A DNA stretch of 64,000 nucleotides. Origin: Moritella sp. Lineage in GTDB: Bacteria; Pseudomonadota; Gammaproteobacteria; Enterobacterales; Moritellaceae. The DNA lies in assembly GCF_013215705.1 (NCBI RefSeq), contig NZ_JABSQR010000006.1, positions 124,001-188,000 of the forward strand. Reading direction: 5' to 3'. Of the stretch, positions 8,589 through 17,098 are shown piece after piece. Position 1 is the stretch's first letter; each line of letters starts with the position of its first letter. A program made the position numbers and the translations under genes. The notes beneath the pieces were generated by a model. That model saw only the letters and a list, made by a program, of their open reading frames with translations, was not told where the DNA came from and did no database searches.

Positions 8589-9314
8589 TCAACCGCTGAT
8601 CAGTTGATTGCCTTTTTGAGCCAATGTATCAGCCGTTTTCATCATCTTAATTTGCAGTTCAAACTGGCGATTAACCATCATTGATGCAACCAACTCGGTC
8701 ACCGCATTCACATTAGAACCTTCCAGAAATCCTGACACTAATGCGACATCTTCAGCTTGATTGCCGACCGCGCCCGTCTTTAAATGCAACAAACCGTCCT
8801 GCCCTTTCACCATGCTGCCCGCTTCAGGTTTAATTAGCTTTATTAGGCCAACTTGGACCTGTGCACCACCTAAAGTAATGGCGGTAACAGTCCCATCACT
8901 GCCAATTTCGATACTTTGGTATTCAGGGAAAGTAAGTTGCGCACCATCAGCAACCACAGCGTTACCATTAATGAAAGCACGGCCTTCATTGTCTAATGTC
9001 ATGCTGCCAGCCCGAGTATATGCTTCAGCCCCCCCCGGCGTTTGCACTGCAATATAGCCTTCGCCTTGAATTGCGATATCTAAGCTACGGCCAGTTTTTT
9101 CTAGCTCACCAGCCGCAAAGTTAGTACCTGACGCTGCACTTTGACTGAGATAACGGGTTTCATAACCCGCGCCTTCGATCTTGTAAGCGACAGCGCGATC
9201 AATATCAGCTTTAAAGCCGTTGGTATTCACATTCGCCAGATTATTAGCACGAATGTTCATTGCCGTTTGGCTTTGCTCGGCACCAGATAAAGCGGTATAG
9301 AGTAGTTTCATCAA
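8589..9314 (-). CDS. flgF: Proximal rod protein FlgF, lateral
   Basis: 241 residues. FlgF is one of the proximal rod proteins. The N-terminus (MMKLLYTALSGAEQSQTAMN) and NNLANVNTNGFKADIDRAV carry the conserved rod motif. The C-terminus EGSNVNAVTELVASMMVNRQ then FELQIKMMKTADTLAQKGNQ matches FlgF. The start may be the second Met (9311). It lies between flgE (10-base gap) and flgG. Confidence 0.94.
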   Translation of the reverse strand: MMKLLYTALSGAEQSQTAMNIRANNLANVNTNGFKADIDRAVAYKIEGAGYETRYLSQSAASGTNFAAGELEKTGRSLDIAIQGEGYIAVQTPGGAEAYTRAGSMTLDNEGRAFINGNAVVADGAQLTFPEYQSIEIGSDGTVTAITLGGAQVQVGLIKLIKPEAGSMVKGQDGLLHLKTGAVGNQAEDVALVSGFLEGSNVNAVTELVASMMVNRQFELQIKMMKTADTLAQKGNQLISG

Positions 9315-9324
9315 CTAGTTCCTA

Positions 9325-10527
9325 TTAAAATGCGTTAAATAACACTTGAGTCATTTTTTCAGCGGCTGAAATAGTTTTAGAGTTAGCTTGATAGTTACGC
9401 TGTGCTGTCATCAAACTAACGAGTTCACCAGTCAGGTCTACGTTAGAACCTTCATAAGCACCCGACGTTAATGAACCCAGTGTGCCACTGCTAGGTAAGC
9501 CTACAGTTGGCGCACCCGACGCAAAGCTTTGACCCCATGTGGTATTATCACCTTGACGTAAGCCATTTGGATTAGCAAAATTAGCCAAAATTACTTTGCC
9601 TTGTAACTTATCTTGACCATTCGTGTAAACACCGTAGAGAGAACCATCATCATCAATACGAATTGTTTTCAGATCACCAGCGCCATAACCGTTCGTTTCA
9701 TTACGACTCAAGCTAAAACTTGCTGCATTTTGACTCATATTAGTCATTGATATTTTGATACTTAGTGGATCAGCACCTGTAATAGCCTGAGAAACCGTAA
9801 CAGAACCCGCCGGCGACGTGATATTACCACTGGTGTCAAAGGTTAAAGTCTGCTTTGCAGTTGTACCCGCCGGAGTGCCATCAATAAAGTAATGTGCGGT
9901 CCACTCATTTGTCGCAGGAGTCGCCGACTTTACAAAATACTGGGTTAACACATGCTCAGTACCGAGTGAGTCGTAAACTTTACCTGACTGCGAATAATTA
10001 TACATATCTGGCTTGATATTGGCAGGATCAAACGCGGTAGCTGGTACAGGCGCATCGGCTTTTAAGTTCGCGGCAAATTCAACACTTGACGATGCTTTCG
10101 CGGGTAATGTACCAGTACCGACCTTTAGATCCGAAATAACACCACTTAACAGCGCGCCATTTGCATCAACAGGATAACCTTGTAAACGCGCTCCACTACT
10201 GGTTTCAATATAATTGCTCGCATTGCGAACAAACGAACCGGCACGCGTATAAGATGCTTCACCGCCATTATTTAATACAAAGAAACCACTACCAGAAATC
10301 GCAAGATCCATTGCTCGACCAGTATTAACGACATCGCCATCGCGATCAAAGTTACTTGAAATAGCAGCAACTTCCACACCACCGGCAGAACCACCACTGT
10401 AAACAGCAGAGAACTCTGCACGACCTGATTTAAAACCCGCGGTATTTACATTGGCAATATTTTGCGAAATAACATTCAGCTGTTCATTGGTAGAACGAAG
10501 CCCTGACAAACCGATACTATAAGACAT
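9325..10527 (-). CDS. flgE: Flagellar hook protein FlgE, lateral
   Basis: 400 residues. FlgE polymerises into the hook universal joint. The N-terminus MSYSIGLSGLRSTNEQLNVI then SQNIANVNTAGFKSGRAEF is the conserved D0 domain. The C-terminus contains YEGSNVDLTGELVSLMTAQR and NYQANSKTISAAEKMTQVLF. The central Ala/Thr/Ser-rich D1/D2 region is the variable part. It lies 9 bases after flgD, which encodes its assembly cap. Confidence 0.95.
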   Translation of the reverse strand: MSYSIGLSGLRSTNEQLNVISQNIANVNTAGFKSGRAEFSAVYSGGSAGGVEVAAISSNFDRDGDVVNTGRAMDLAISGSGFFVLNNGGEASYTRAGSFVRNASNYIETSSGARLQGYPVDANGALLSGVISDLKVGTGTLPAKASSSVEFAANLKADAPVPATAFDPANIKPDMYNYSQSGKVYDSLGTEHVLTQYFVKSATPATNEWTAHYFIDGTPAGTTAKQTLTFDTSGNITSPAGSVTVSQAITGADPLSIKISMTNMSQNAASFSLSRNETNGYGAGDLKTIRIDDDGSLYGVYTNGQDKLQGKVILANFANPNGLRQGDNTTWGQSFASGAPTVGLPSSGTLGSLTSGAYEGSNVDLTGELVSLMTAQRNYQANSKTISAAEKMTQVLFNAF

Positions 10528-10536
10528 TTTAAACCC

Positions 10537-11193
10537 TTAACTTGTTGTTTTACCAAATTCAGAAATAGAGAACAGAGAGACACTGCCCATACCTGCAATT
10601 GACAGTTGAATATCAGAACCTGTTTTTGGCAAGCTGACTTTTTCGACTTCTCTTGATAATAGAGGTACGCCATTTAATACTTGGCCACCCATTTTAACTT
10701 CAACACCGAGCACATAACTGCCTTCATCGAGTGCTGGTACTTCGAATGCAATATCTCCAGACTCAGGGTATTTCCAAGTTTGAGTGTCAACAACATTACC
10801 GTTCAAATCTTTTACAGTCAGTGTCACTTCATCAGCTGCACCATCGATGCGGATAACACCGTTTGGTTTTTCACCTTGCTTTGCAGCAATGCCAGTCGAT
10901 GGGACTAATACTTCGGTGCCAATTAAGGCTGTACTCTGTAGTACTTGTTGGGTATAGAGCATTTCAGCTTGACCAGATTGACCAGTACGTAACCCCTCAA
11001 TCCCTTCAACCATCGAAAACTGGGCCAGTTGGCTGACATACTCAGTACCATCTAGCGGATTAAGAGGGTCCTGGTTTTTAATTTGCGCAACCATCATCTG
11101 TAAAAATTCATTTTTCAAGCCCAAAGCACTATTGTCTTTAACCTCAGAAGTCTGAGCTGGGTTCGTTCTGTTGCTATTATGTATTGGATTCAT
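10537..11193 (-). CDS. flgD: Hook-capping protein FlgD, lateral
   Basis: 218 residues. FlgD caps the growing hook and is absent from the finished structure. The N-terminal export/capping region includes LGLKNEFLQMMVAQIKNQDP followed by LNPLDGTEYVSQLAQFSMVE, a strong FlgD signature. The C-terminal half (about 95-200) is the FlgD Ig-like/tudor region. It lies 5 bases after flgC, between flgC and flgE. Confidence 0.94.
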   Translation of the reverse strand: MNPIHNSNRTNPAQTSEVKDNSALGLKNEFLQMMVAQIKNQDPLNPLDGTEYVSQLAQFSMVEGIEGLRTGQSGQAEMLYTQQVLQSTALIGTEVLVPSTGIAAKQGEKPNGVIRIDGAADEVTLTVKDLNGNVVDTQTWKYPESGDIAFEVPALDEGSYVLGVEVKMGGQVLNGVPLLSREVEKVSLPKTGSDIQLSIAGMGSVSLFSISEFGKTTS

Positions 11194-11198
11194 AACCG

Positions 11199-11621
11199 CT
11201 ATCCTTGTCCAAGCCTTAACAGACTTTGTTGCATGCTATTCACACGGCGCATGACCTCAGCTGAACTCTCAAAACTACGAGATGCCGACATCATGTCAGC
11301 CATTTCAGCCACCGCATTCACATTAGAATAAAAAACGTAACCATCGTTATTTGCGAGTGTATGCTCAGGCTCATATCGACGTTCAATAGCTTGTTGTGAT
11401 TGAGTAACACCAAGCATATTAACGCTTGCTCCCGTCACCTCTAAAGTTTCTTGACTCGTTTGATAGACAGTCGAAAAAATCGGTTTCAAAGCATGATATG
11501 CTTCGTTTTCACTGCTTGCGGCTGAATTCACATTCGCTAAATTTGAGGCGACGGTATTCAAACGTAATGTCTGGCTTCGCATACCACTGCCAGCAATTTC
11601 ATAGATATTATTAAACGACAT
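11199..11621 (-). CDS. flgC: Proximal rod protein FlgC, lateral
   Basis: 140 residues, the usual FlgC length. The N-terminus (MSFNNIYEIAGSGMRSQTLR, then LNTVASNLANVNSAASSENE) has the rod-protein signature. The C-terminus SNVNAVAEMADMMSASRSFE is characteristic of FlgC. It starts 2 bases after the flgB stop, so translation is probably coupled. Confidence 0.95.
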   Translation of the reverse strand: MSFNNIYEIAGSGMRSQTLRLNTVASNLANVNSAASSENEAYHALKPIFSTVYQTSQETLEVTGASVNMLGVTQSQQAIERRYEPEHTLANNDGYVFYSNVNAVAEMADMMSASRSFESSAEVMRRVNSMQQSLLRLGQG

Positions 11622-11623
11622 AA

Positions 11624-11995
11624 TTAGCGTCCATCGATTACTTTTTGAAGTCCTTGAATACGCATATTTAAGAACGTTAAACTACTTTGGAAGTTCATCG
11701 CATTGTTATTAAATTTTGCTTGTTCAACACCTAACTCAGCAGTATTACCGTCTTTTGAAGCTTGAAATGGCACTCGATATAGACTATGCATTTCGAGTTC
11801 TGGTAATCTACCGCCCGTTGATTGATTTAATTGCGTTTCTAAATTTGTCAGCACTGACTTGAAATCATAATCGCGGGCCAGATAACCCGGAGTATCAACA
11901 TTGGCTAAGTTACCAGCTAAAATCTCACTGCGTTGAACTCGCGCTTGTAAAGCGTAAGGATGAATCCCCAGTGCTTTATCAAAATTTATTGCCAT
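11624..11995 (-). CDS. flgB: Proximal rod protein FlgB, lateral
   Basis: 123 residues, first gene of the rod-hook operon running flgB to flgL on the minus strand. FlgB forms the base of the rod next to the MS ring. The conserved segment SEILAGNLANVDTPGYLARD identifies the family, and the C-terminal LTFLNMRIQGLQKVIDG is the closing helix. A sigma-54-type promoter candidate lies about 50 bases upstream (12042-12057), consistent with LafK control. Confidence 0.94.
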   Translation of the reverse strand: MAINFDKALGIHPYALQARVQRSEILAGNLANVDTPGYLARDYDFKSVLTNLETQLNQSTGGRLPELEMHSLYRVPFQASKDGNTAELGVEQAKFNNNAMNFQSSLTFLNMRIQGLQKVIDGR

Positions 11996-12041
11996 GAACT
12001 GTGATTCCTATGGTTTTTTATCATAAACTTAGTCAACTTAA

Positions 12042-12057
12042 GCAATATTCACACCAT
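12042..12057 (-). promoter_or_regulatory. Candidate sigma-54 promoter of the flgB operon
   Basis: On the minus strand ATGGTGTGAATATTGC, followed by T. GG and GC are separated by exactly 10 bases, as required for -24/-12 recognition, and the -12 half is perfect (TTGCT). The predicted start of transcription is about 35 bases before flgB. LafK, encoded nearby, is the expected activator. The -24 half lacks the CAC of the consensus. Confidence 0.5.
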
Positions 12058-12078
12058 AATTTAAAGAGTATTAAAATA

Positions 12079-12819
12079 ATGACTTACAGTGCAAACAGAC
12101 AAGAAGAGGAAGCGGGAGCGGAAGTGCAACTTCCCCTGAGGAAGTTGCTAGTATTAACTATTCTGTGGTTACTGAGTAACAGCGTGTCTGCGCATTTATT
12201 TAAGCAACAAGTTGAGCAAGATATTAAGCGCTATAGCCAGCAACAAAACTGGCTAAATTATGATGCAGAGGTCCTCATCTGGCTACCGAATAACGCAAAT
12301 CACTTGCCTGCCTGTAAAAACACAGTGCAATATCAACGGGCAACACCCAATAATGCACCTATCGGTCGAGTCAATTATTTAATCTCTTGTACACAGCCAA
12401 GCTGGAAGGTCCGCGCGCACGCTAAAGTAAAAATAGGGTTGGAAGTGTGGCATGCTAAAACAGACATTAACCCCAATCAGATACTAAAAAAACAACATGT
12501 TCAGTTACAACGGGGAGTCATAAGCCGTCACACCCAACGTTTTATCACAAGCTCACAACCATTAGTCAATCAACGAGCTAAACGCCGAATTAGGTCAGGT
12601 AAAATCATCTTACCAAGTCAATTACAGCAACGTCTCTTAGTCGAGCGTAATGATGAAGTTATAATCAGGGCCAGTTCAGGCAGTTTTGTAGTATCAATGA
12701 AAGGAAAAGCCCTGCAGAATGGTCAATTAGGTGATAAAATTTATATTAAGAACCTGTCATCGGGAAAAAAAATTCAGGCTAAAATCATTGCATCAGGCGT
12801 TGTTGAAACTTTATTTTAG
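12079..12819 (+). CDS. flgA: Flagellar P-ring assembly chaperone FlgA, lateral
   Basis: About 246 residues from the ATG at 12079. FlgA is a periplasmic chaperone for P-ring (FlgI) assembly. A long, charged N-terminus precedes a hydrophobic signal (LRKLLVLTILWLLSNSVSA, cleaved near residue 38). The C-terminal SAF-like region includes KRRIRSGKIILPSQLQQRLL and ends with GQLGDKIYIKNLSSGKKIQA, as in FlgA. An upstream GTG at 12001 is in frame but would place the start only 5 bases from the divergent flgB start and upstream of the flgB promoter, so I reject it. AAAGAG precedes 12079. Confidence 0.88.
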   Translation: MTYSANRQEEEAGAEVQLPLRKLLVLTILWLLSNSVSAHLFKQQVEQDIKRYSQQQNWLNYDAEVLIWLPNNANHLPACKNTVQYQRATPNNAPIGRVNYLISCTQPSWKVRAHAKVKIGLEVWHAKTDINPNQILKKQHVQLQRGVISRHTQRFITSSQPLVNQRAKRRIRSGKIILPSQLQQRLLVERNDEVIIRASSGSFVVSMKGKALQNGQLGDKIYIKNLSSGKKIQAKIIASGVVETLF

Positions 12820-12838
12820 TTTATTTTCCATTTAAAAT

Positions 12839-12866
12839 TACAGTTACACTCTGTTTGTGTCGCTTA
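12839..12866 (+). promoter_or_regulatory. Candidate sigma-28 promoter of flgM
   Basis: TACAGTTA, 12 bases, GTCGCTTA. The -35 box matches TAAAGTTT at 6 of 8 positions and the -10 box matches GCCGATAA at 5 of 8. The same GTCGCTT core and 12-base spacing occur upstream of lafA. It lies in the 84-base gap between flgA and flgM. Confidence 0.4.
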
Positions 12867-12903
12867 ACTATAATAACCGGATAATTGTAGGTACGAGAAC
12901 AGC

Positions 12904-13179
12904 ATGAAAATAACCAATAGCATTAATAGTCACGCAATGGCTAAAACCGTATCAAGCTCAACTAAAGTAACAACTGATACTGCAGTTCAAGGTTTGAAAC
13001 AAACAACTGAAGTCAATCGAAAAGCCGATAACTTTGTTAATATCAGCGATAAGTTAGCACCGACTTCGGATATAGACATGGATAAAGTGAACCGCATTTC
13101 GGCATTACTTAGAGAAGGTAAACTAAGCTTAGATTTAGACATACTGACTGATAGTATTCTTGAGATGCACCGTCGATGA
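12904..13179 (+). CDS. flgM: Anti-sigma-28 factor FlgM, lateral
   Basis: 91 residues. FlgM holds the flagellar sigma factor (FliA/LafS) inactive until the hook is complete and FlgM is exported. The N-terminus (MKITNSINSHAM) is flexible and polar. The C-terminal sigma-binding helices (about 55-90) read VNRISALLREGKLSLDLDIL then TDSILEMHRR, matching FlgM. It overlaps flgN by 4 bases, the standard flgMN pair. Confidence 0.92.
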   Translation: MKITNSINSHAMAKTVSSSTKVTTDTAVQGLKQTTEVNRKADNFVNISDKLAPTSDIDMDKVNRISALLREGKLSLDLDILTDSILEMHRR

Positions 13180-13622
13180 GTAAAGTTCGTCAATTTATCA
13201 TCGCTTTAATTTCAGGCTTAAAAGCAGATATTAAAAATTACTCACGATTCCATGAATTACTGCACAAACAGCACAACCTGATGCAGCAACATAACAGTGA
13301 AGAACTCATCACGTTAAATCAAGATCATGGTATATTATTAGAAACCATTAGTGAGCAAGCTATACGCCGCAAACAACTGATGCATCATATTGGTGTTACT
13401 GCTGATAATGCGGGTATGGAAAAAATACTTGCCGCACTAGATGCGCAATCCGGCCCTCAGGTCGCCATATTATGGGATAAATTAAAGCAGCTAACTCACC
13501 ACTGCCACAACCAGAATGAAGTAAATGGTCAATTACTCGCATTACAATCCGAACTATTAAATAAAGTCTTACATATTCAACCGCAAGATGAGTATTCACC
13601 CAATACAGCCGGTGAATGCTAA
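13176..13622 (+). CDS. flgN: Flagellar export chaperone FlgN, lateral
   Basis: 148 residues, mostly helical, with heptad-like spacing. FlgN is the cytoplasmic chaperone of FlgK and FlgL. Sequence identity cues are weak, but size, helical content (for example LHKQHNLMQQHNSEELITLN) and the 4-base overlap with flgM make the call firm. It converges on fliJ with a single base between the stop codons and no visible terminator. Confidence 0.85.
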   Translation: MSKVRQFIIALISGLKADIKNYSRFHELLHKQHNLMQQHNSEELITLNQDHGILLETISEQAIRRKQLMHHIGVTADNAGMEKILAALDAQSGPQVAILWDKLKQLTHHCHNQNEVNGQLLALQSELLNKVLHIQPQDEYSPNTAGEC

Positions 13623-13623
13623 G

Positions 13624-14037
13624 TTAATCTCGATTCCGTAAAAAAACCTGTATAGCTAGCTCATCATTTTGAAATTGTTCAGCTATATCTTGTGCTAACT
13701 GCGCCTTAGATTCACGCCTTCTGAGTACGGTTTCAAAACCTTTAACTTGCCCAATTTTCTGGCTGATAAGCGTGTTCTGGCGTAATAGGTCCGCTTCATG
13801 TAGATCAATTTCAAACTGTTGGTTATCAATCAAACCGTCAACTTGATTTCGCATCGACTGCATATTTTGCAAATGCAATACTTGGCTATCGCCACTATTT
13901 GCAGTTAAGGCTTGCTGGTAAGTCGCCAATTGAGATATATGATATTTTTTGCGCTGCAGTTGTTCATGAAACTGTACTCGCTGCGCCGATAATTCATCTA
14001 ATTTTTTTTGTTCTATACCAATTAATCTATTTAGCAT
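13624..14037 (-). CDS. fliJ: Flagellar export component FliJ, lateral
   Basis: 137 residues, almost entirely helical and coiled-coil (for example IEQKKLDELSAQRVQFHEQL). FliJ is the stalk of the export ATPase, acting with FliI and FliH at the export gate. Assignment rests on the coiled-coil pattern, size and position, one base after fliI at the end of fliEFGHIJ. FliJ proteins are poorly conserved in sequence. Confidence 0.87.
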   Translation of the reverse strand: MLNRLIGIEQKKLDELSAQRVQFHEQLQRKKYHISQLATYQQALTANSGDSQVLHLQNMQSMRNQVDGLIDNQQFEIDLHEADLLRQNTLISQKIGQVKGFETVLRRRESKAQLAQDIAEQFQNDELAIQVFLRNRD

Positions 14038-14038
14038 G

Positions 14039-15361
14039 CTAATTATCCATCAGATGTATCAATTGATTCATACTATCGCTTAGCCCACTTTGCTCATCGA
14101 GGCCCTGCTGTAAAAATGCGGCAATCGCAGGAAACTTCTGTACAGCATAATCTACTTGCATATCCTTGCCTGGTTGATAACCACCTAATGGGATCAGTTC
14201 TTTTATTTGTTGATAACTGCTGTATAGTTTTTTCAGTTTGATCGCATGCGCGAGATAATCTTTTTTCACTACTTGCGGCATAACACGACTAATCGATGCA
14301 CTAATATCAATGGCCGGATAATGTCCTTGTTCAGCGAGATCACGGCTAAGCACGATATGACCATCTAAAATAGCGCGAGCGGCATCAGCAATAGGTTCTT
14401 GCTGGTTATCGCCTTCGACCAGTACAGTATAGATAGCAGTCATGCTGCCACTACCAAGTCCATTACCTGCGCGTTCAACTAATTGAGTGAGTAGACTAAA
14501 TACGGACGGCGGATAACCTTTCGTTGCCGGAGGCTCTCCCATCGCTAAACCAATCTCACGCTGCGCTTGCGCATAGCGGGTCAAAGAATCCATTAATAAT
14601 AAAACGTGCTTACCTTGATCTCGGAAATGTTCAGCTAAACGATGACAAACTTGTGCTGCACGCAAGCGCATCAGAGCGGTAGCATCCGCTGGAGCGGCAA
14701 CAACAATCGCGCGTTTACGGCCTTCCTCACCTAAACTATGTTCTATAAATTCACGTACTTCCCGACCGCGTTCACCAATAAGTCCAACAATAATAATTTC
14801 AGCTTCGGTATAACGAGTCATCATGCCTAATAACACACTTTTCCCGACACCAGAGCCAGCAAAGAGACCTAAACGCTGCCCTTTACCGGGTGTTAAAACC
14901 GCGTTAATACAGCGAATGCCGACATCAATGGGTTCAGAGATAGGTTGACGACTAAGTGGGTTATTTGGCAAAGAGAAGAGGGGGATAGACTCACCAGTAA
15001 TGGCTGGAAGTCCATCCAGCGGTTGCAATAGTCCATCAACAACCCGGCCTAATAATTGTTCGCCAACAACAATATTTTCGATACCACTTTGTGGTGAAAC
15101 CCTCGCACCCGAAAACAAGCCCACAGCATGTTGGAGTGGCATTAAATAACTAATATCTCTGTTGAAGCCAACCACTTCAGCCGCTAAACTGCCATTGCTT
15201 AGCGTTTCAATAAAGCAACGCTGACCGATAGACAGTCGACAGCCCGTCACTTCGAGTGTCAAACCATTAATACGCACAAGTCGCCCATAAACTTTTGCGA
15301 CAGCACCAGCATCAATACTTCCCACAGCCTGAATCAACCGCTCTTTTAAGGCTTCATTCAT
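14039..15361 (-). CDS. fliI: Flagellum-specific export ATPase FliI, lateral
   Basis: 440 residues, the ATPase of the flagellar type III export apparatus, related to F1-ATPase beta. Walker A AGSGVGKS lies at 168-175, with GLIGERGREVREFIEHSLGE shortly after, and the segment HVLLLMDSLTRYAQAQREIG contains Walker B (LLLMD) and the conserved ATPase signature. It follows fliH by 34 bases and precedes fliJ. Confidence 0.96.
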   Translation of the reverse strand: MNEALKERLIQAVGSIDAGAVAKVYGRLVRINGLTLEVTGCRLSIGQRCFIETLSNGSLAAEVVGFNRDISYLMPLQHAVGLFSGARVSPQSGIENIVVGEQLLGRVVDGLLQPLDGLPAITGESIPLFSLPNNPLSRQPISEPIDVGIRCINAVLTPGKGQRLGLFAGSGVGKSVLLGMMTRYTEAEIIIVGLIGERGREVREFIEHSLGEEGRKRAIVVAAPADATALMRLRAAQVCHRLAEHFRDQGKHVLLLMDSLTRYAQAQREIGLAMGEPPATKGYPPSVFSLLTQLVERAGNGLGSGSMTAIYTVLVEGDNQQEPIADAARAILDGHIVLSRDLAEQGHYPAIDISASISRVMPQVVKKDYLAHAIKLKKLYSSYQQIKELIPLGGYQPGKDMQVDYAVQKFPAIAAFLQQGLDEQSGLSDSMNQLIHLMDN

Positions 15362-15395
15362 CGCCGAGTTCCCCTTGTAACATCATAAGATTGGA

Positions 15396-16085
15396 CTAGC
15401 TAGCTTCTGTCATTGACTGATTCATAGATTCCATACACTGCTGAAAACGTTCTTCGGTATCAACTGCAATCTCCTTATCAGAACTCTTAATATAGCTATC
15501 TCCGACAGCTAATTTATCATCAACGTCCAGTGCCCAACCATTCAAGTCTAAGATACCGAGGTCTTTAAGGCGTTTTTTATCATCCACATTTAAGAAGATA
15601 CGTACTTTTTCAATATCATCGGCAAACACTTGGATTGCTTCTTCAACAAGATTTAACACTTGCTTAGGGTTTAAAGTCAGTTCAGCACGGATAACTTGGC
15701 GAGATACTTGGCCGACTAAATCGGCAATCAATTCTTGTTGAACAACGAGCTTATGCTTAGCTAATTCGTCGACTTTTTTCTGCACTGTTGAAAGCTGAGT
15801 AATGGCATCTTTAAATAACTGCGCGCCTTTAATTTGGCCTTCTGTAATACCTTGCATAAGACCCGTATTATACCCTTCTTGACGACCATCAACTAAACCT
15901 TGCTGCAAGCCACGCTCAACACCTTCTTTATGTCCTTCTTCCAAGCCCTGCTGAAATTCTTGCTCAAAATTAGGTGATATCTCATCAACAGCGCCGAGGG
16001 TCGCACCGCCACCAACACGATATGGCGGAAATACATGCCGTCGATAACTAATTTTATTGGATTTAATAATTTGAGCTGAGTTCAT
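15396..16085 (-). CDS. fliH: Export ATPase regulator FliH, lateral
   Basis: 229 residues. FliH is the FliI-binding stator that links the export ATPase to the C ring. Residues about 47-87 form a glycine repeat of the GxxxG type (GLEEGHKEGVERGLQQG, continuing to GLMQGITEGQIKG), a recognised FliH feature. The C-terminal half (about 110-220) resembles the F-type ATPase delta subunit. It overlaps fliG by one base. Confidence 0.92.
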   Translation of the reverse strand: MNSAQIIKSNKISYRRHVFPPYRVGGGATLGAVDEISPNFEQEFQQGLEEGHKEGVERGLQQGLVDGRQEGYNTGLMQGITEGQIKGAQLFKDAITQLSTVQKKVDELAKHKLVVQQELIADLVGQVSRQVIRAELTLNPKQVLNLVEEAIQVFADDIEKVRIFLNVDDKKRLKDLGILDLNGWALDVDDKLAVGDSYIKSSDKEIAVDTEERFQQCMESMNQSMTEAS

Positions 16086-17098
16086 TAGCTAACCACTTGT
16101 TCTTCGAATAATTGTAACTGTAACTCACCACTTTCAAAGAGCCTACGGGCGATAGCCATAACCTCAGTGCGTGACACTTCTATTTTACTCAACGTCATAG
16201 GACCCAAACGTTGAATTTCAGCATTAAGCGCTTCAGCCATACGTTTTGGCAATGCTTCTTCAATTTTATTGATAATTGATTTATCCGCACCTTTCAACGC
16301 TGTGGCTAAAACCTCATTAGGAACAGCTTCAATGAGCGCTTGCAGAATATCTAATGGCTGTCGTCCAAGAATCATAAAGTTGAACATGTTATCTCTAATA
16401 GCATTAGCGGTATCAACGTTATGCATCTCAACTAATTCAATTAAGTTAGCTTTATCGCCACTGTAACGATTAAGGATATTCGCCGCTTGACTGCTGCCAT
16501 CAACTTTAGCACCAGACTGTTCAGCAACAAAATCAATACAAAGTTGTAGTGTGACTCTTAAATCATTGATTACATGATCACTGATGTCTTCTAAATTAGC
16601 GATACGATAGATCAGTTCATCATGAGACTCTAAGGGTAAATGTTTTAGCACCGCATTGGCTGTATCAGGTGGTAAAAACACCAACATAACCGCTTGCATT
16701 TGCAAGTGTTCATGACGGAAAAAACGTGCTAAAACATCCGCGGGTAACCACTGTAAACGCTGAATATCATTCGACATTACATCACCATAAATGGAATCTA
16801 ACATGCCACTAGCCAGTTTTCGTCCAAGCGCCATATCTAATGATTTCTCAAGATATTCGCGAGATGCTCTACTTATTCCACTTTGCTGAGTATATTGTTC
16901 AAAAAATTGTTGTAAAATTTGCTGAGCATCAATACTTGATACATTACTGAGGCGAGCCATTGCCATTGACACATCTTTAACTTCTTCAGGTTCCATCAAT
17001 CGCAATATTTTTGCAGCTGATTCTTCACCCATGCTTAATAGTAAAATAGCGGCTTTATCTCTTTCACTAAACGCTGTGGTCATATCATGATGACTCAT
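16085..17098 (-). CDS. fliG: Motor switch protein FliG, lateral
   Basis: 337 residues, normal length. FliG is the rotor component that contacts the stator and sits on the FliF MS ring. The N-terminal domain reads SERDKAAILLLSMGEESAAK, followed by ILRLMEPEEVKDVSMAMARL. The C-terminal torque domain contains DILQALIEAVPNEVLATALK and the final IAKRLF-type stretch VMAIARRLFESGELQLQLFE. It overlaps the 3' end of fliF by 14 bases. Confidence 0.95.
   Translation of the reverse strand: MSHHDMTTAFSERDKAAILLLSMGEESAAKILRLMEPEEVKDVSMAMARLSNVSSIDAQQILQQFFEQYTQQSGISRASREYLEKSLDMALGRKLASGMLDSIYGDVMSNDIQRLQWLPADVLARFFRHEHLQMQAVMLVFLPPDTANAVLKHLPLESHDELIYRIANLEDISDHVINDLRVTLQLCIDFVAEQSGAKVDGSSQAANILNRYSGDKANLIELVEMHNVDTANAIRDNMFNFMILGRQPLDILQALIEAVPNEVLATALKGADKSIINKIEEALPKRMAEALNAEIQRLGPMTLSKIEVSRTEVMAIARRLFESGELQLQLFEEQVVS

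Noticed and set aside
12001-12078. Extended N-terminus of FlgA from a GTG at 12001
   Set aside because: It would start 5 bases from the divergent flgB start and upstream of a likely flgB promoter. The ATG at 12079 gives a normal signal peptide.
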